Source of the DNA: Desulfosudis oleivorans
Lineage (GTDB): Bacteria; Desulfobacterota; Desulfobacteria; Desulfobacterales; SURF-7
Assembly (NCBI GenBank): GCA_020723305.1
Contig: DYJC01000012.1
Coordinates: 84,680 to 148,679 of the forward strand
DNA length: 64,000 bases
Direction of reading: 5' to 3'
Each line of letters opens with the position of its first letter. The first letter of the stretch is position 1. The notes under the pieces are model-generated. The model was given only the letters and a program-made list of their open reading frames with translations, did not search any database and was not told the DNA's origin. The position numbers and the translations under genes were made by a program. Shown here in pieces: positions 24,860 to 34,015 of the stretch.

Positions 24860-25414
24860 TTAACCCGTTTGTGGGATTATTTTTTTGGGTTTGTAAAATC
24901 GATCCCTTTCACTATAGATGCAACCGCAATATTGTTGGCGATACATCCCCATGAGCTTGGATTCTTCGACTCCCTGTTTCCAGCCTATCCGGAAGTCATG
25001 GTAGAAGAAGTCGATGCCGACAGACCCACCTATATTATCGCCAATGACTTTGATTAATTCATGGTTTTGGAATTTGCTGTAGAGAAGAGTTGTGGAAAAG
25101 CAGTCGAATTTTTCTTTTTTTGCAAGAATTGCTGTGGATTTGAGCCGTGTATGATAACAGATTCTGCATCGATCGGATTCCCGGAATACGACATCCTGGA
25201 TGAAGCTTTTAAGATTGTATTCTTCTTCAATGATCAGTTTTAGTTGGATTGTTTTTGCATACGTTTCAAGAGTCTCTAAGCGTTTTGTGCATTCTGTGTA
25301 TGGATGAATATTGCTTTTAAAAAAATATCCGATAACATCCATATTTTCTTTTTTTAAAATCTGTATGGGAAAGATGGAGCAAGGTGCACAACAAGTATGC
25401 AGAAGAATTTTCAT
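24860..25414 (-). CDS. queH: Epoxyqueuosine reductase QueH
   Basis: 184 residues. QueH (formerly DUF208) performs the last step of queuosine synthesis in tRNA with an Fe-S centre. Cys clusters are visible: LLHTCCAPC at the N-terminus, ESDRCRICYHTRL in the middle, and MYRQQYCGCIYSE at the C-terminus. The start overlaps the yggS stop by 4 bases (ATGA), so they are translationally coupled. Confidence 0.92.
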   Translation of the reverse strand: MKILLHTCCAPCSIFPIQILKKENMDVIGYFFKSNIHPYTECTKRLETLETYAKTIQLKLIIEEEYNLKSFIQDVVFRESDRCRICYHTRLKSTAILAKKEKFDCFSTTLLYSKFQNHELIKVIGDNIGGSVGIDFFYHDFRIGWKQGVEESKLMGMYRQQYCGCIYSERDRFYKPKKIIPQTG

Positions 25415-26106
25415 TCTCTTTCTCCGAATATCGCTGTCCCAATTCGAATCATGGTGGCTCCTTCCCGGATGGCAACCTCAAAATCACCGGTCATTCCCAT
25501 GGACAATTCTTTCATGTCAATATTTGTAATCTTTTCATTTTGAATAATATCCCGGAGTTTCCGCAGGGTCTGAAAATAGGGGGCAACCCGCTCCGGTGAG
25601 TTGTATACAGGAGGAATGGCCATCAATCCTTTGACTTTCAGGTGTTGCAGGCTGCTTATTGCTTTTGTTAGATCAAGGACATCATCCGGGGGAGCTCCGG
25701 ATTTGGAGTCCTCCATTCCGACATTAACCTGGAGGAGGATATCTTGAACTTTATTGATTTTTTGAGCCTGCCGATCCAGTTCATAAGCCAGTTTGATTGA
25801 ATCAACTGTGTGGATCAGATCAAAAAGTTTGACCGCATATTTTGCCTTGTTGCTTTGCAGGTGTCCAATAAAATGCCAGGAGATGGATGAATCGGCAATT
25901 GAAGCGATTTTTTCTCTGGATTCCTGAATATAGCTTTCACCAAAAGTTTTCAAACCGCATTCAATGGCTTCTCTGATCATTTCCGGCGGGATGGTTTTTG
26001 AAACAGCAATGAGTTGTATTTCATCTATCTTACGACCATATAAATATGCGGACTCCCTTATGCGTTTCAGTATATGGTCAACTTGTTTTTTGAAGATCGG
26101 GATCAT
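25411..26106 (-). CDS. yggS: YggS-family PLP-binding protein
   Basis: 231 residues. A single-domain PLP barrel (PLPBP) involved in vitamin B6 homeostasis. The cofactor lysine is in LIAVSKTIPPE; the phosphate-binding end is GMTGDFEVAIREGATMIRIG, followed by the usual TAIFG. The length is normal. It sits between maf and queH in a tight minus-strand operon, with its start overlapping the maf end by 29 bases. Confidence 0.92.
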   Translation of the reverse strand: MIPIFKKQVDHILKRIRESAYLYGRKIDEIQLIAVSKTIPPEMIREAIECGLKTFGESYIQESREKIASIADSSISWHFIGHLQSNKAKYAVKLFDLIHTVDSIKLAYELDRQAQKINKVQDILLQVNVGMEDSKSGAPPDDVLDLTKAISSLQHLKVKGLMAIPPVYNSPERVAPYFQTLRKLRDIIQNEKITNIDMKELSMGMTGDFEVAIREGATMIRIGTAIFGERE

Positions 26107-26716
26107 GGTTTGTTGTTAATCCATCTATTGTGATTGCACCTTTTTGCAGAAGATACTCGATTACTTCACAGACCGGCAGCCCGACAACATTGGTATAGGA
26201 ACCGTTTATCCGGCGAACGAGAAAGGTGCCTAACCCCTGGATTGCATATGCGCCTGCTTTATCAAAGGGCTCTTTTGTGTGGATATACCACTCAATCTCT
26301 TGGTCGGTCAGGTTTTTAAAACAGACATCCGTTTTAATGGCCTCTGAAAAAAAATGATTTTCAGTAATACATTGAATGGCGTAGCCGGTAAATACCTGAT
26401 GAGTTCGACCACTGAGATGTCGTAGCATTTTCCGTGCGTCATTCCGTGAATCTGGTTTTCCGAGAATTTTATTGTCAATGATTACAACCGTATCTGCGCC
26501 AATTACCCAGCTTTCGGGATGAAGCCTTGCGATATCAGCAGCTTTGGATTCCGCCAGGGTTATTACATAGGTTTCCGGATCTGTCATGGCCACGGAGTTT
26601 TCATCAAAATTGCTTGGTATAACTGAGAACACTAATCCAGCTTGTTCTAAGAGATATTTTCTCCTGGGGGATTGGGATGCCAGTATCAGGGAATTATAGT
26701 GAACTGAATTTTGCAT
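26078..26716 (-). CDS. maf: Maf-family nucleoside triphosphate pyrophosphatase
   Basis: 212 residues. Maf proteins hydrolyse dTTP/UTP or modified nucleotides. Signatures: ILASQSPRRKYLLEQAG, then WVIGADTVVIIDNKILGKP, HLSGRTHQVFTGYAI and EPFDKAGAYAIQGLG. First gene of the maf-yggS-queH unit. The upstream gap to the DUF169 gene (208 bp) should contain divergent promoters; nothing distinctive was seen there. Confidence 0.92.
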   Translation of the reverse strand: MQNSVHYNSLILASQSPRRKYLLEQAGLVFSVIPSNFDENSVAMTDPETYVITLAESKAADIARLHPESWVIGADTVVIIDNKILGKPDSRNDARKMLRHLSGRTHQVFTGYAIQCITENHFFSEAIKTDVCFKNLTDQEIEWYIHTKEPFDKAGAYAIQGLGTFLVRRINGSYTNVVGLPVCEVIEYLLQKGAITIDGLTTNHDPDLQKTS

Positions 26717-26924
26717 GGAAAACTTGTACCAGATAGGTTATTGTTTTACAAGAATCAAAGAGATAAAAGATCTATACCATGAGCTGTATCGCGTTATGAT
26801 GAGTGAAAGCCCTGTTTCAGCTCAGTAGCGCCTTTACGTGTCATGGAGCCGTGGGTGTATTTGAAAAACACTCATATTGCAAAAAGAACATGGAAAGAGT
26901 ATTTATTTTAAAAAGGAGGGTTCG

Positions 26925-27791
26925 ATGTCGGATCTGAGAAGAGCATATGATTGTATGATAGAGAATATGGGCGTACCGGGGCTGCAGATCCCGCTTACAG
27001 CCGTAAAGTTTTTCCGGGGGAGCGATGTCATACCGGAAACCGTGCTGAACTGCCGTCCACAAGGATTAACCATTACAAGTTGTCAAGCAGCCAAACAGGC
27101 AGGGCTCGGTGATGGGGTGTGTCTTACCCGGGAGACCATCGGATGTATTGCTGCGGCCATTACTTTTGGATTGGTGGGGAAGGATGAAGAAAAACCCCTT
27201 GAGGGGTCCAGGGTGTACATCGATATTATGAAAGAACATTATGAAAAAAAGGATGATTTTACATCTCCAAGTCCCATGGATTTTACAAATGGCAGCGTCT
27301 ATGCCTGTAAAGCTGCCGGTCGTGAAGAGTTTGCGCTTTTTGGCAAGGAAGATGTGGGTCGCTACAAAGATGTTGAGACTGCAAAATTTGCAGTCAGCCA
27401 AATGATGGCCATTCAACCTCCGGATACTCAGGCGGTTTTCTTTTTTCCCTATGATTTTGATGAAGAGAATCTGATACCGGATGTTGTTGTGTTGAGTGTT
27501 CGTCCGGTTGAACTGACACGGATTATTCAGGCATACCAATATAATACGGGAAAAAGAGTGATCGCCAACATGGGGGGGCTCCGGGTAGTCAATTCGGATT
27601 TGATTGTTCGCCCCTATCTAACTCAGGAGATGAATGTGTCAACCTACTGTCTTGGGGCAAGGTTGATCGCACAATACGAAGGGGATCGAATGGGGATTGG
27701 CATGCCTTTTTCCATTTTTCTGGAAGTATCGAAAGGGATGCGGGATTCCCGTACGGGTTTCCCATTTCATCAATACCCAGGTGCTTGCTAA
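26925..27791 (+). CDS. DUF169 family protein
   Basis: 288 residues from the ATG at 26925, preceded by AAAAAGGAGG. DUF169 (COG2043) proteins are uncharacterised and frequent in strict anaerobes. Characteristic stretches are TAVKFFRGSDVIPE, the CQAAKQAG segment, and GTGKRVIANMGG-like NTGKRVIANMGGLRVVNS with a C-terminal MPFSIFLEVSKGMRDSR. Cys residues near the front (TSCQAA, VCLTRET) could bind metal. It is 29 bases before the DsrC-desulfurase fusion, so the two may act together. Confidence 0.8.
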   Translation: MSDLRRAYDCMIENMGVPGLQIPLTAVKFFRGSDVIPETVLNCRPQGLTITSCQAAKQAGLGDGVCLTRETIGCIAAAITFGLVGKDEEKPLEGSRVYIDIMKEHYEKKDDFTSPSPMDFTNGSVYACKAAGREEFALFGKEDVGRYKDVETAKFAVSQMMAIQPPDTQAVFFFPYDFDEENLIPDVVVLSVRPVELTRIIQAYQYNTGKRVIANMGGLRVVNSDLIVRPYLTQEMNVSTYCLGARLIAQYEGDRMGIGMPFSIFLEVSKGMRDSRTGFPFHQYPGAC

Positions 27792-27820
27792 TAATAATCT
27801 GTGAATTGTATTGAATCAAC

Positions 27821-29254
27821 ATGCTGAATAATTACGTAAAGACTTTTATTAATCAGATGGCGAGGCGTACCGGGATCAATTTGACGGATCTGCATACGCG
27901 GATTTTGGAATTTGCCTATCTCTATTATGAAATGCACCGTGTAGGTCCCATGTATCGAAATATTGAACGATATACCGGCGCAACAAAAGAAGACCTGGAA
28001 AGGCTTTTCCCACATGGCTTGAATTCAGTATATACATGGGTGGGTATTCCAATTCAGTCTGTGAACGATTTATGTAAACCGATTGCGGATGTTAAAGTGG
28101 ATGAAGCTCGAGAGGTGTATTTTGATTACAATGCGACCACTTTTGTTCGCAAAGAGGTTGTTAAGATTCTTACGGATTATTATAACAGTAAAACAGCGTA
28201 TGGGAATCCTTCCAGCAGCACCTTTCTTGGTAAAACAGCTTTTAATGCAATTCTGGAAGCCCGTAGGGAAGTCGCGGATTGTTTAAAAGTTAAACACTCT
28301 GAGATTATATTTACAGGCAGTGGCTCAGAAGCGAATAATTTAGCGGTAAAAGGGATTGGCTTTAAATATATCGAAACCAAAGGGCATATTATCACTTCCC
28401 AGATCGAGCATCCTTCGATCATTGAGCCGGTTCAGTTTCTCGGAATGTTCGGATTTGATATCACGTTTCTGGATCCGGACCAGAATGGTTTGATAACAGC
28501 CGATTCCGTGAAAGAAGCCCTTCGATCAGACACGGTTCTGGTTTCAATCATGGCAGTGAATAATGAGATCGGGACAGTAAATCCAATTTCTGAAATCGGT
28601 GAAATATGCAGACTTGCAGAAGTCCCTTTTTTGGTGGATGCCATTCAGGCTTTTGGTAAAATCGATCTTTTCCCAAAACAGATGGGTATAACAATGATGT
28701 CTCTTTCAGGGCATAAAATTTATGCACCAAAAGGCGTAGGCGCTCTTTATCTTGATGAAACGGTTTCATTGGTGCCATTAATTCATGGAGGATCTCAGGA
28801 ATTCAATAATCGCGCCGGCACAGAAAATGTAGGGCATATTATTGCTTTTGGCAAGGCAGCGAAACTGGCTCACCTGGAAATGAAATCCGAAATGAAAAGG
28901 ATCCAAGAAATCAGGGATTATTTCCTCCATCAGCTAAACCAATATTGTCCGGATTGTATCCTGAATGGATCGTTAAGCCATCGCCTTCCAACGAATCTTA
29001 ATATCGGGTTTCCGGATATAGACAGTGGCGCTCTTTTGTTAAGCCTTAACCGGATTGGAATATATGTTTCTGCAGGATCTGCATGCAGTTCCGGCAGCAA
29101 GGAAGCGTCTTCTGTTATCAAAGCCATTGGGGTTGATACGGATCGATATGGGATTATCCGTTTCAGCTTTGGTCTGCAGACAACCAGAAAGGATGTGGAC
29201 TATCTTTTTAAATATCTCCCCGGGATTCTTGATCAAATACGAAATGCCGGATAA
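27821..29254 (+). CDS. Cysteine desulfurase with N-terminal DsrC/TusE-like domain
   Basis: 477 residues. Residues ~95-477 are a class V aminotransferase/NifS-IscS desulfurase: YFDYNATTFVRKEV, SQIEHPSI (His), LSGHKIYAPKGVGALYLDE (PLP lysine) and SAGSACSSGSKEASSV (catalytic Cys loop). Residues ~20-75 (ILEFAYLYYEMHRVGPMYRN, TGATKEDLERLFPHGLNSVY) resemble the C-terminal region of DsrC/TusE, a sulfur-relay protein. The two DsrC cysteines are not in their normal places; the only Cys near is in VNDLCKP. Direct sulfur transfer is therefore doubtful and the domain may act as a docking unit. The DsrC assignment is from pattern memory. Confidence 0.8.
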   Translation: MLNNYVKTFINQMARRTGINLTDLHTRILEFAYLYYEMHRVGPMYRNIERYTGATKEDLERLFPHGLNSVYTWVGIPIQSVNDLCKPIADVKVDEAREVYFDYNATTFVRKEVVKILTDYYNSKTAYGNPSSSTFLGKTAFNAILEARREVADCLKVKHSEIIFTGSGSEANNLAVKGIGFKYIETKGHIITSQIEHPSIIEPVQFLGMFGFDITFLDPDQNGLITADSVKEALRSDTVLVSIMAVNNEIGTVNPISEIGEICRLAEVPFLVDAIQAFGKIDLFPKQMGITMMSLSGHKIYAPKGVGALYLDETVSLVPLIHGGSQEFNNRAGTENVGHIIAFGKAAKLAHLEMKSEMKRIQEIRDYFLHQLNQYCPDCILNGSLSHRLPTNLNIGFPDIDSGALLLSLNRIGIYVSAGSACSSGSKEASSVIKAIGVDTDRYGIIRFSFGLQTTRKDVDYLFKYLPGILDQIRNAG

Positions 29255-29507
29255 CAGTGATACCCATTTCAATATTTTTTTTCATAGGGTTTATAGACAA
29301 TGGAGTGAAGTTTATTTTTTTCTTGAAAAAGAGGTCTGTATTTATTATACTGTATACGCTCGATGATTGCTTAAATGGCATGCATCGGGTCTTGTAACTT
29401 TCAAAACCGCATCTTCAAGATCATTCAGTAAATGCCCCAATAATATAGGCTTAAGGAACCATTTGCAGCTACTTCCGGGTGATTGTTTTATTACCTATGG
29501 AGGCAAA

Positions 29508-31424
29508 ATGAATATCCGATTCAATCGTTTGCCTTTACGAAGAAAAACGTTTATTTTTGCTGCTTTGATTAGCCTCCTGTTATTGTTATTTTTCACTCTT
29601 TTTTTAATTGCAATCCATGTCTTTGAATCGAATGTTTTTCAACCCATCCCCTTGTTTTTATTGTTTGCCATTTCATTGATAACAGTGTTCCTACTCCTCA
29701 AACGATTTCAAGCTATGCTGGTTGCTCCTGTAACAGATCTGGTCAATACGGCCAGGATTGTTTCCGAACAAAAAGATTACACGGTTCGAGTATGTTCCCT
29801 ATACGATGACGAGTTTCATACCATGTCAGAGTCGTTCAATGACATGCTGGATCAAATACATTCGCAGGATATGGAACTAAAAAGAAGGGAAAAAGAATAC
29901 CGTAAATTGTATGAGGAATCCAAAAAGGCAGAAAAAGTATATCGATCTCTTATCCATTCGTCTGCTGACCCAATTATTATTTATGATATTGAGGGGCAGA
30001 TTACATATGTCAGTCCTGCCTTTACTTCTATTTTTAAATGGACTGTCGCAGAAACCCTTGAGATGCGAACAAAGTTTGTTCCTCCATCAGAGCATCTTGC
30101 AATGCAGTCTATTTTTGCGGATTTGATAAAGAATAAAAAATCATACAATGAATATGAAACAAAGCGTTATACCAAAGAGGGCGATCTGCTGGATGTGAAT
30201 ATCAGTGTCTCTTGTTTTGATGATCATGAGGGAAAGCCAGCAGGTATATTAATGATGTTACGAGATATGTCAGAGCGAAAGCGGTTAGAATCTCAGTTAA
30301 TGCAGTCTCAGAAAATGGAGGCCATTGGTACGCTTGCCGGAGGAATCGCCCACGATTTTAATAATATTTTAAGCGCGATGATGGGATATTCTGAAATGAT
30401 GATGATGGATGTACCGGAAGATTCAGTCCATTATAATTATCTTCAGCAGGTGATGTTCGCAGGGATGCGGGCAAAGGAGCTTGTCAAACAGATTCTCACC
30501 TTCAGCCGCCAGAAAGAACAAGATCGCATCCCCCTGAAGGTTGATAAAATCATAAATGAAGCCTTAAATCTTCTCCGCGCATCTTTGCCGGCAACCATTG
30601 ATATTCGTCTGAAAATCAATTCTGTTCATGGAAATATTATGGCCGATCCCACACAACTTCATCAAATTATAATGAACTTATGTACCAATGCAGCGTATGC
30701 AATGGAAAATAAGGGGGAGTTATCGGTTGCACTTGAGGATGATGAGATAATGGATTGCGGTAAACAATATGACATAATGCCGGGAAAATATATCAAGCTC
30801 ATGGTTAGCGATACAGGTAAGGGAATGGATCAGGCAATCATCAAGCGGATTTTTGAACCTTATTTTACGACAAAAGAACAGGGTAAAGGGACAGGTATGG
30901 GGCTGGCCGTCGTTCATGGCATTGTTAAGTCTTATGGAGGATCAATACGTGTTCATAGTGTCAAGGGGATTGGAACAAAATTTGAAATTTTTTTTCCGAA
31001 AATAGAAACCCACATTGACTCAAAGAGTATTGACAATAAGCCAATGCCAACGGGAAATGAGAGAATCCTGTTTGTTGATGATGAAAAGGCTCTGGTTGAA
31101 CTTGGCGGCAGTATGCTGGAACGGCTAGGGTATCAAGTGGTTACCCGTACATCACCCGTTGAGGCTGTAGAGGCATTCAAGAACAACCCGGACAGTTTTG
31201 ACCTTGTAATAACAGATATGACCATGCCGCAAATGACAGGAGATGTCCTTGCAAAAGAGATTATGAAAATAAAACCGGATATGCCTGTAATTCTGTGTAC
31301 AGGGTATAGCGAGTTGATGACAGAAGAAAAAGCGTCTGCCTCCGGAATACGTAATTTTTTTATGAAGCCTTTTGTATTAAAGGACTTGGCTGGTACGATC
31401 CGAACCGTTCTTGATTTATCATAA
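29508..31424 (+). CDS. Hybrid sensor histidine kinase (HAMP-PAS-HisKA-HATPase-REC)
   Basis: 638 residues from the ATG at 29508 (GGAGGC upstream). Two membrane helices (15-36, 46-64) with almost no periplasmic loop, HAMP (65-120), PAS (145-260), HisKA with GTLAGGIAHDFNNILSAM, HATPase (SDTGKGMDQAIIKRIFEPYF, GTGMGLAVVHG), and a C-terminal receiver with DLVITDMTMPQMTGD. It senses through PAS or the membrane. The receiver is very like that of the kinase at 39929-42415, so the two are paralogs. No cognate output gene is adjacent; the terminator at 31452 ends the unit. Confidence 0.92.
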   Translation: MNIRFNRLPLRRKTFIFAALISLLLLLFFTLFLIAIHVFESNVFQPIPLFLLFAISLITVFLLLKRFQAMLVAPVTDLVNTARIVSEQKDYTVRVCSLYDDEFHTMSESFNDMLDQIHSQDMELKRREKEYRKLYEESKKAEKVYRSLIHSSADPIIIYDIEGQITYVSPAFTSIFKWTVAETLEMRTKFVPPSEHLAMQSIFADLIKNKKSYNEYETKRYTKEGDLLDVNISVSCFDDHEGKPAGILMMLRDMSERKRLESQLMQSQKMEAIGTLAGGIAHDFNNILSAMMGYSEMMMMDVPEDSVHYNYLQQVMFAGMRAKELVKQILTFSRQKEQDRIPLKVDKIINEALNLLRASLPATIDIRLKINSVHGNIMADPTQLHQIIMNLCTNAAYAMENKGELSVALEDDEIMDCGKQYDIMPGKYIKLMVSDTGKGMDQAIIKRIFEPYFTTKEQGKGTGMGLAVVHGIVKSYGGSIRVHSVKGIGTKFEIFFPKIETHIDSKSIDNKPMPTGNERILFVDDEKALVELGGSMLERLGYQVVTRTSPVEAVEAFKNNPDSFDLVITDMTMPQMTGDVLAKEIMKIKPDMPVILCTGYSELMTEEKASASGIRNFFMKPFVLKDLAGTIRTVLDLS

Positions 31425-31451
31425 AGAGATTTTTATCATTTCAGAAAAGGA

Positions 31452-31486
31452 AAAAGCAGAAACAGCAAGTGCTGCTTCTGCTTTTA
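31452..31486 (+). terminator. Rho-independent terminator after hybrid kinase
   Basis: AAAAGCAGAAACAGCA pairs with TGCTGCTTCTGCTTTT around a 2-base loop, with one A/C mismatch, followed by few T. It is 27 bases after the kinase stop. Confidence 0.75.
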
Positions 31487-31498
31487 AAGGAGGTGATG

Positions 31499-31540
31499 AT
31501 GAAAAAGAGATTACAACAATCGCCTCATAATAAAGCATAA
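31499..31540 (+). CDS. Tiny ORF with near-perfect Shine-Dalgarno
   Basis: A 13-residue frame (MKKRLQQSPHNKA) starts right after AAAGGAGGTGAT, which is complementary to the whole anti-Shine-Dalgarno end of 16S rRNA. An overlapping ATG at 31496 would add one residue. It sits directly after a terminator stem. It may be a leader peptide, a small basic peptide, or a chance remnant of a lost gene's ribosome site. Confidence 0.3.
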   Translation: MKKRLQQSPHNKA

Positions 31541-31791
31541 TTTATGCCATAAATAAAAAAATATTTGAATTGCCGGTTGTACATTCTTAAAGGGTAGTGC
31601 TGGAAATCCCAATTGGGTGTGTATGAAAATACATAATATTGTATGAAAAAAGATGCCTTATTGTGTGAAAAATAAGTACGTTTTTCAAATTTTCAATTCA
31701 CTTTCCAAATACGGTGAATCAGTTAATTGAAGTCTCTATGGCTCATACTAAAGTGGTATTGAAATATTGGATCATACAATGAAAATGCAAT

Positions 31792-31842
31792 AGCCCGAAA
31801 GAGAATCCGGATTTTGATTCCTTTCGGGCTGGATGTTTTTTT
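31792..31842. terminator. Terminator-like hairpin beyond LysM gene
   Basis: AGCCCGAAAG (31792-31801) is inverted at 31821-31830 (CTTTCGGGCT). A T run follows on the plus side (31836 on). It lies 20 bases beyond the end of the minus-strand LysM gene, so it could serve either direction. Confidence 0.6.
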
Positions 31843-31861
31843 CTTTTTGGTTTGTGTTCTG

Positions 31862-32974
31862 CTATTCTGATTTCACAGGTGTGCAAAAGCCAATATCCGG
31901 TACCAGCTCACCCTTTGATTTTGTTATTAAAACAGTTGAAGTTTCGCTTTCTGTGTGTAATACAATAAAAGATCCCATATCAATTTTTTTAACGAAATCA
32001 TCTAACTCTTCTTTCCGATATATGCTGTAATGTTGACCATGCATTACACCATCAGCATTTCCCTTATTAATAAAGGCAACATCTCCTTCAGCAAAGATTT
32101 TTTTGTGATTTTCTTCTGTGATGATTCTACCATCCAAATCCGCAGGGCTATCCGTCAATATTATTTTGGGGGAACGTTTTTTGTATGGGATCAGGATGTC
32201 ATCAAAACCAATCGTATTAAAAGTTTTAGAGACACGTGCTTCTGCTATCATCGGATCTTTTTGCATGATTTCAGTGATCTCAACGATTCCTTTAATATTA
32301 TGCTGTATGCCGACATACTGATTTGTGACATTGTCTATTATCGGCTCTTTTTGCATTTCAATTACTGCATACAGGGTTCCGGGAATCAACGCCGGAGTTT
32401 CAGTATTTTTTTGTTTTAAATAAATAATGTCATCTTCACTAATAAGTTTCTTTTCGCCTTTGATTTTAAAAACAAAGGCATGAGCTGGGACTGGTTCTTT
32501 TGTAATGAATCCTGTCCTGTCAATCTGAGTGAACAAAAAGGACGGACGTTCGATTTCCGGTTGTTTTTCAACAAAGGCTTCTTCTTGGGGCTTCTCCACG
32601 ATTTCTGCTGGTGGCGCCTGTTCCGGTATTTTTTCCGGAGCTGCCTCTTGAATCACCTCTTCTGGTACCTTGGTGATGGAGATGACACCGTCTTTTTTAT
32701 ATATGCGAAGACGGTCCCCTGGATAAATCAGGTGTGGATTCATTATCTGGTTATTTCTTGACCATAGTTCCGGCCATACCAGAGGCGTATTAAAGAAGTG
32801 TCTTGAGATATCCCAGAGTGTATCACCTTTTTTTACAGTGTAATAAAAAACAGTTTTCTGTTCGATTTCCGATGTTGTCCCTTCCTCCGACGCTGTGCAT
32901 GGTTGAAACGATAGAAATAACAAGACATATGCGAATACTGCTGTTATAGAATTGAATCGGATTTTAGAAAGCAT
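31862..32974 (-). CDS. Exported LysM-domain protein
   Basis: 370 residues. Signal peptide ([20 protein letters not shown], then TASEE) and one LysM near residues 44-90 ([18 protein letters not shown], then [20 protein letters not shown]) for peptidoglycan binding. A Pro/Glu-rich linker follows, then a ~230-residue beta-rich domain of a type seen in deltaproteobacterial LysM proteins. Presumably periplasmic and wall-associated; the role is unknown. Monocistronic. Confidence 0.85.
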   Translation of the reverse strand: MLSKIRFNSITAVFAYVLLFLSFQPCTASEEGTTSEIEQKTVFYYTVKKGDTLWDISRHFFNTPLVWPELWSRNNQIMNPHLIYPGDRLRIYKKDGVISITKVPEEVIQEAAPEKIPEQAPPAEIVEKPQEEAFVEKQPEIERPSFLFTQIDRTGFITKEPVPAHAFVFKIKGEKKLISEDDIIYLKQKNTETPALIPGTLYAVIEMQKEPIIDNVTNQYVGIQHNIKGIVEITEIMQKDPMIAEARVSKTFNTIGFDDILIPYKKRSPKIILTDSPADLDGRIITEENHKKIFAEGDVAFINKGNADGVMHGQHYSIYRKEELDDFVKKIDMGSFIVLHTESETSTVLITKSKGELVPDIGFCTPVKSE

Positions 32975-33199
32975 AATTTGCCCCTATTTTTTAGTGAATA
33001 TTAGTAAAGTGTATTGAAGTAAGCATTTCATACCCTTTATGACAATTATCTGTCAAGACTTTGAGCGTATTATCTTTATTTTTAAGATAGATCATATCGC
33101 CAGTTTGTGAGTGATTCATACTAAAAAAGAGGCAATGGTTGAATCGTTATGATTGTATCGATGTGTCGGTACAGAATGTGAACAGGAAGGAGTAGGAGG

Positions 33200-33769
33200 A
33201 TGATTGAAATCAAAAATATTGTGAGTCTGCTTTTTGAAGCCAGAATGCTGAAAGAGATCCGGCGCTCCGGATATCGTTTTTTAGGTTCGGGAAATGAGAC
33301 CGTAGCTGAACATTCTTTTCTGGTTTGTTTTATTGGGTATGTTATGGCTCAGATGGTTCCAGGCGTTGATGCTCTCAAATTGATTTCCATGGGTTTGGTT
33401 CATGATCTGGCAGAGGCGCGAATGGGTGATTTGGATATGGTTCAGAAACAGTATGTTTCCGCGGATGAAAAAAAAGCAATCCATCATATGACGGAAGGTT
33501 TGTTATTTGGCTCTTCAATAACAGCGCTCATAGAAGAGTTTAACGCCGGTGAAACAACAGAGTCGAAACTGGCTCATGATGCAGATCAATTGGCGTTTGT
33601 GTTAGATTTAAAATCAATGCATGATAGAGGTTTTGTTCCTGCATCCAGATGGTTGGACTCAGTGGAGAAACGGTTGAGAACCGAAGTCGGAAGGAGAATT
33701 GCGGAAGGTATCAGGGGAGTTGGATGGGATCATTGGTGGTGGAAAAATTTTCTTGACATATCGGATTAA
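33200..33769 (+). CDS. HD-domain 5'-nucleotidase, YfbR/HDDC2-like
   Basis: 189 residues. The metal-binding HD pattern is complete: ETVAEHSFLVCF (first His), GLVHDLAEARMGDLD (HD), and KLAHDADQLAFVLDL (last Asp). This arrangement matches YfbR/HDDC2 enzymes that dephosphorylate deoxynucleoside monophosphates. The C-terminal part (GWDHWWWKNFL) is Trp-rich. A GGAAGGAGTAGGAGG stretch precedes the ATG. Confidence 0.85.
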   Translation: MIEIKNIVSLLFEARMLKEIRRSGYRFLGSGNETVAEHSFLVCFIGYVMAQMVPGVDALKLISMGLVHDLAEARMGDLDMVQKQYVSADEKKAIHHMTEGLLFGSSITALIEEFNAGETTESKLAHDADQLAFVLDLKSMHDRGFVPASRWLDSVEKRLRTEVGRRIAEGIRGVGWDHWWWKNFLDISD

Positions 33770-33776
33770 AGGAATT

Positions 33777-33791
33777 AGTAACAATGTTACT
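33777..33791. promoter_or_regulatory. Palindrome AGTAACAATGTTACT upstream of sdh
   Basis: A 15-base symmetric site (six-base arms, AAT centre). Its core GTAACAATGTT recurs at 33930-33940, and a variant GTAACAGTGTT lies upstream of dctP (from 10520). Possible binding site of a shared regulator. Confidence 0.35.
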
Positions 33792-33883
33792 TGAATATGG
33801 GAAAAAAACATATTTTAAGAGAATTTCCGAACCACCAATATGTAAATACGATATATTGAGTATTAAAAGAGAATGAGGTTTCT

Positions 33884-33942
33884 TTATCTGGGTATCCCCA
33901 GGAATAACCCCAGATAATATGATTGATCGGTAACAATGTTTC
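33884..33942. promoter_or_regulatory. Inverted repeat and second GTAACAATGTT site before sdhC
   Basis: TATCTGGG and CCCCAGATA form an inverted repeat at about 33886-33918, and GGTAACAATGTTTC lies at 33929-33942, some 75 bp before the sdhC start. The two features together suggest the regulated promoter of the sdhCAB operon. Confidence 0.35.
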
Positions 33943-34015
33943 TGGATATAAGGTAAGCGTTTCCGGCAAGTGATTCGGATACAGAAAAAATAATTTTGAT
34001 AGCGTGGAGCATAAA

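Larger units (their letters stand above)
31425..31861. other. 437-bp intergenic region
   Basis: Contains the kinase terminator, the tiny ORF, a CCCAATTGGG palindrome near 31607, two copies of TGTATGAAAA (near 31621 and 31640), and the hairpin at 31792. No larger gene is seen. Confidence 0.5.
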
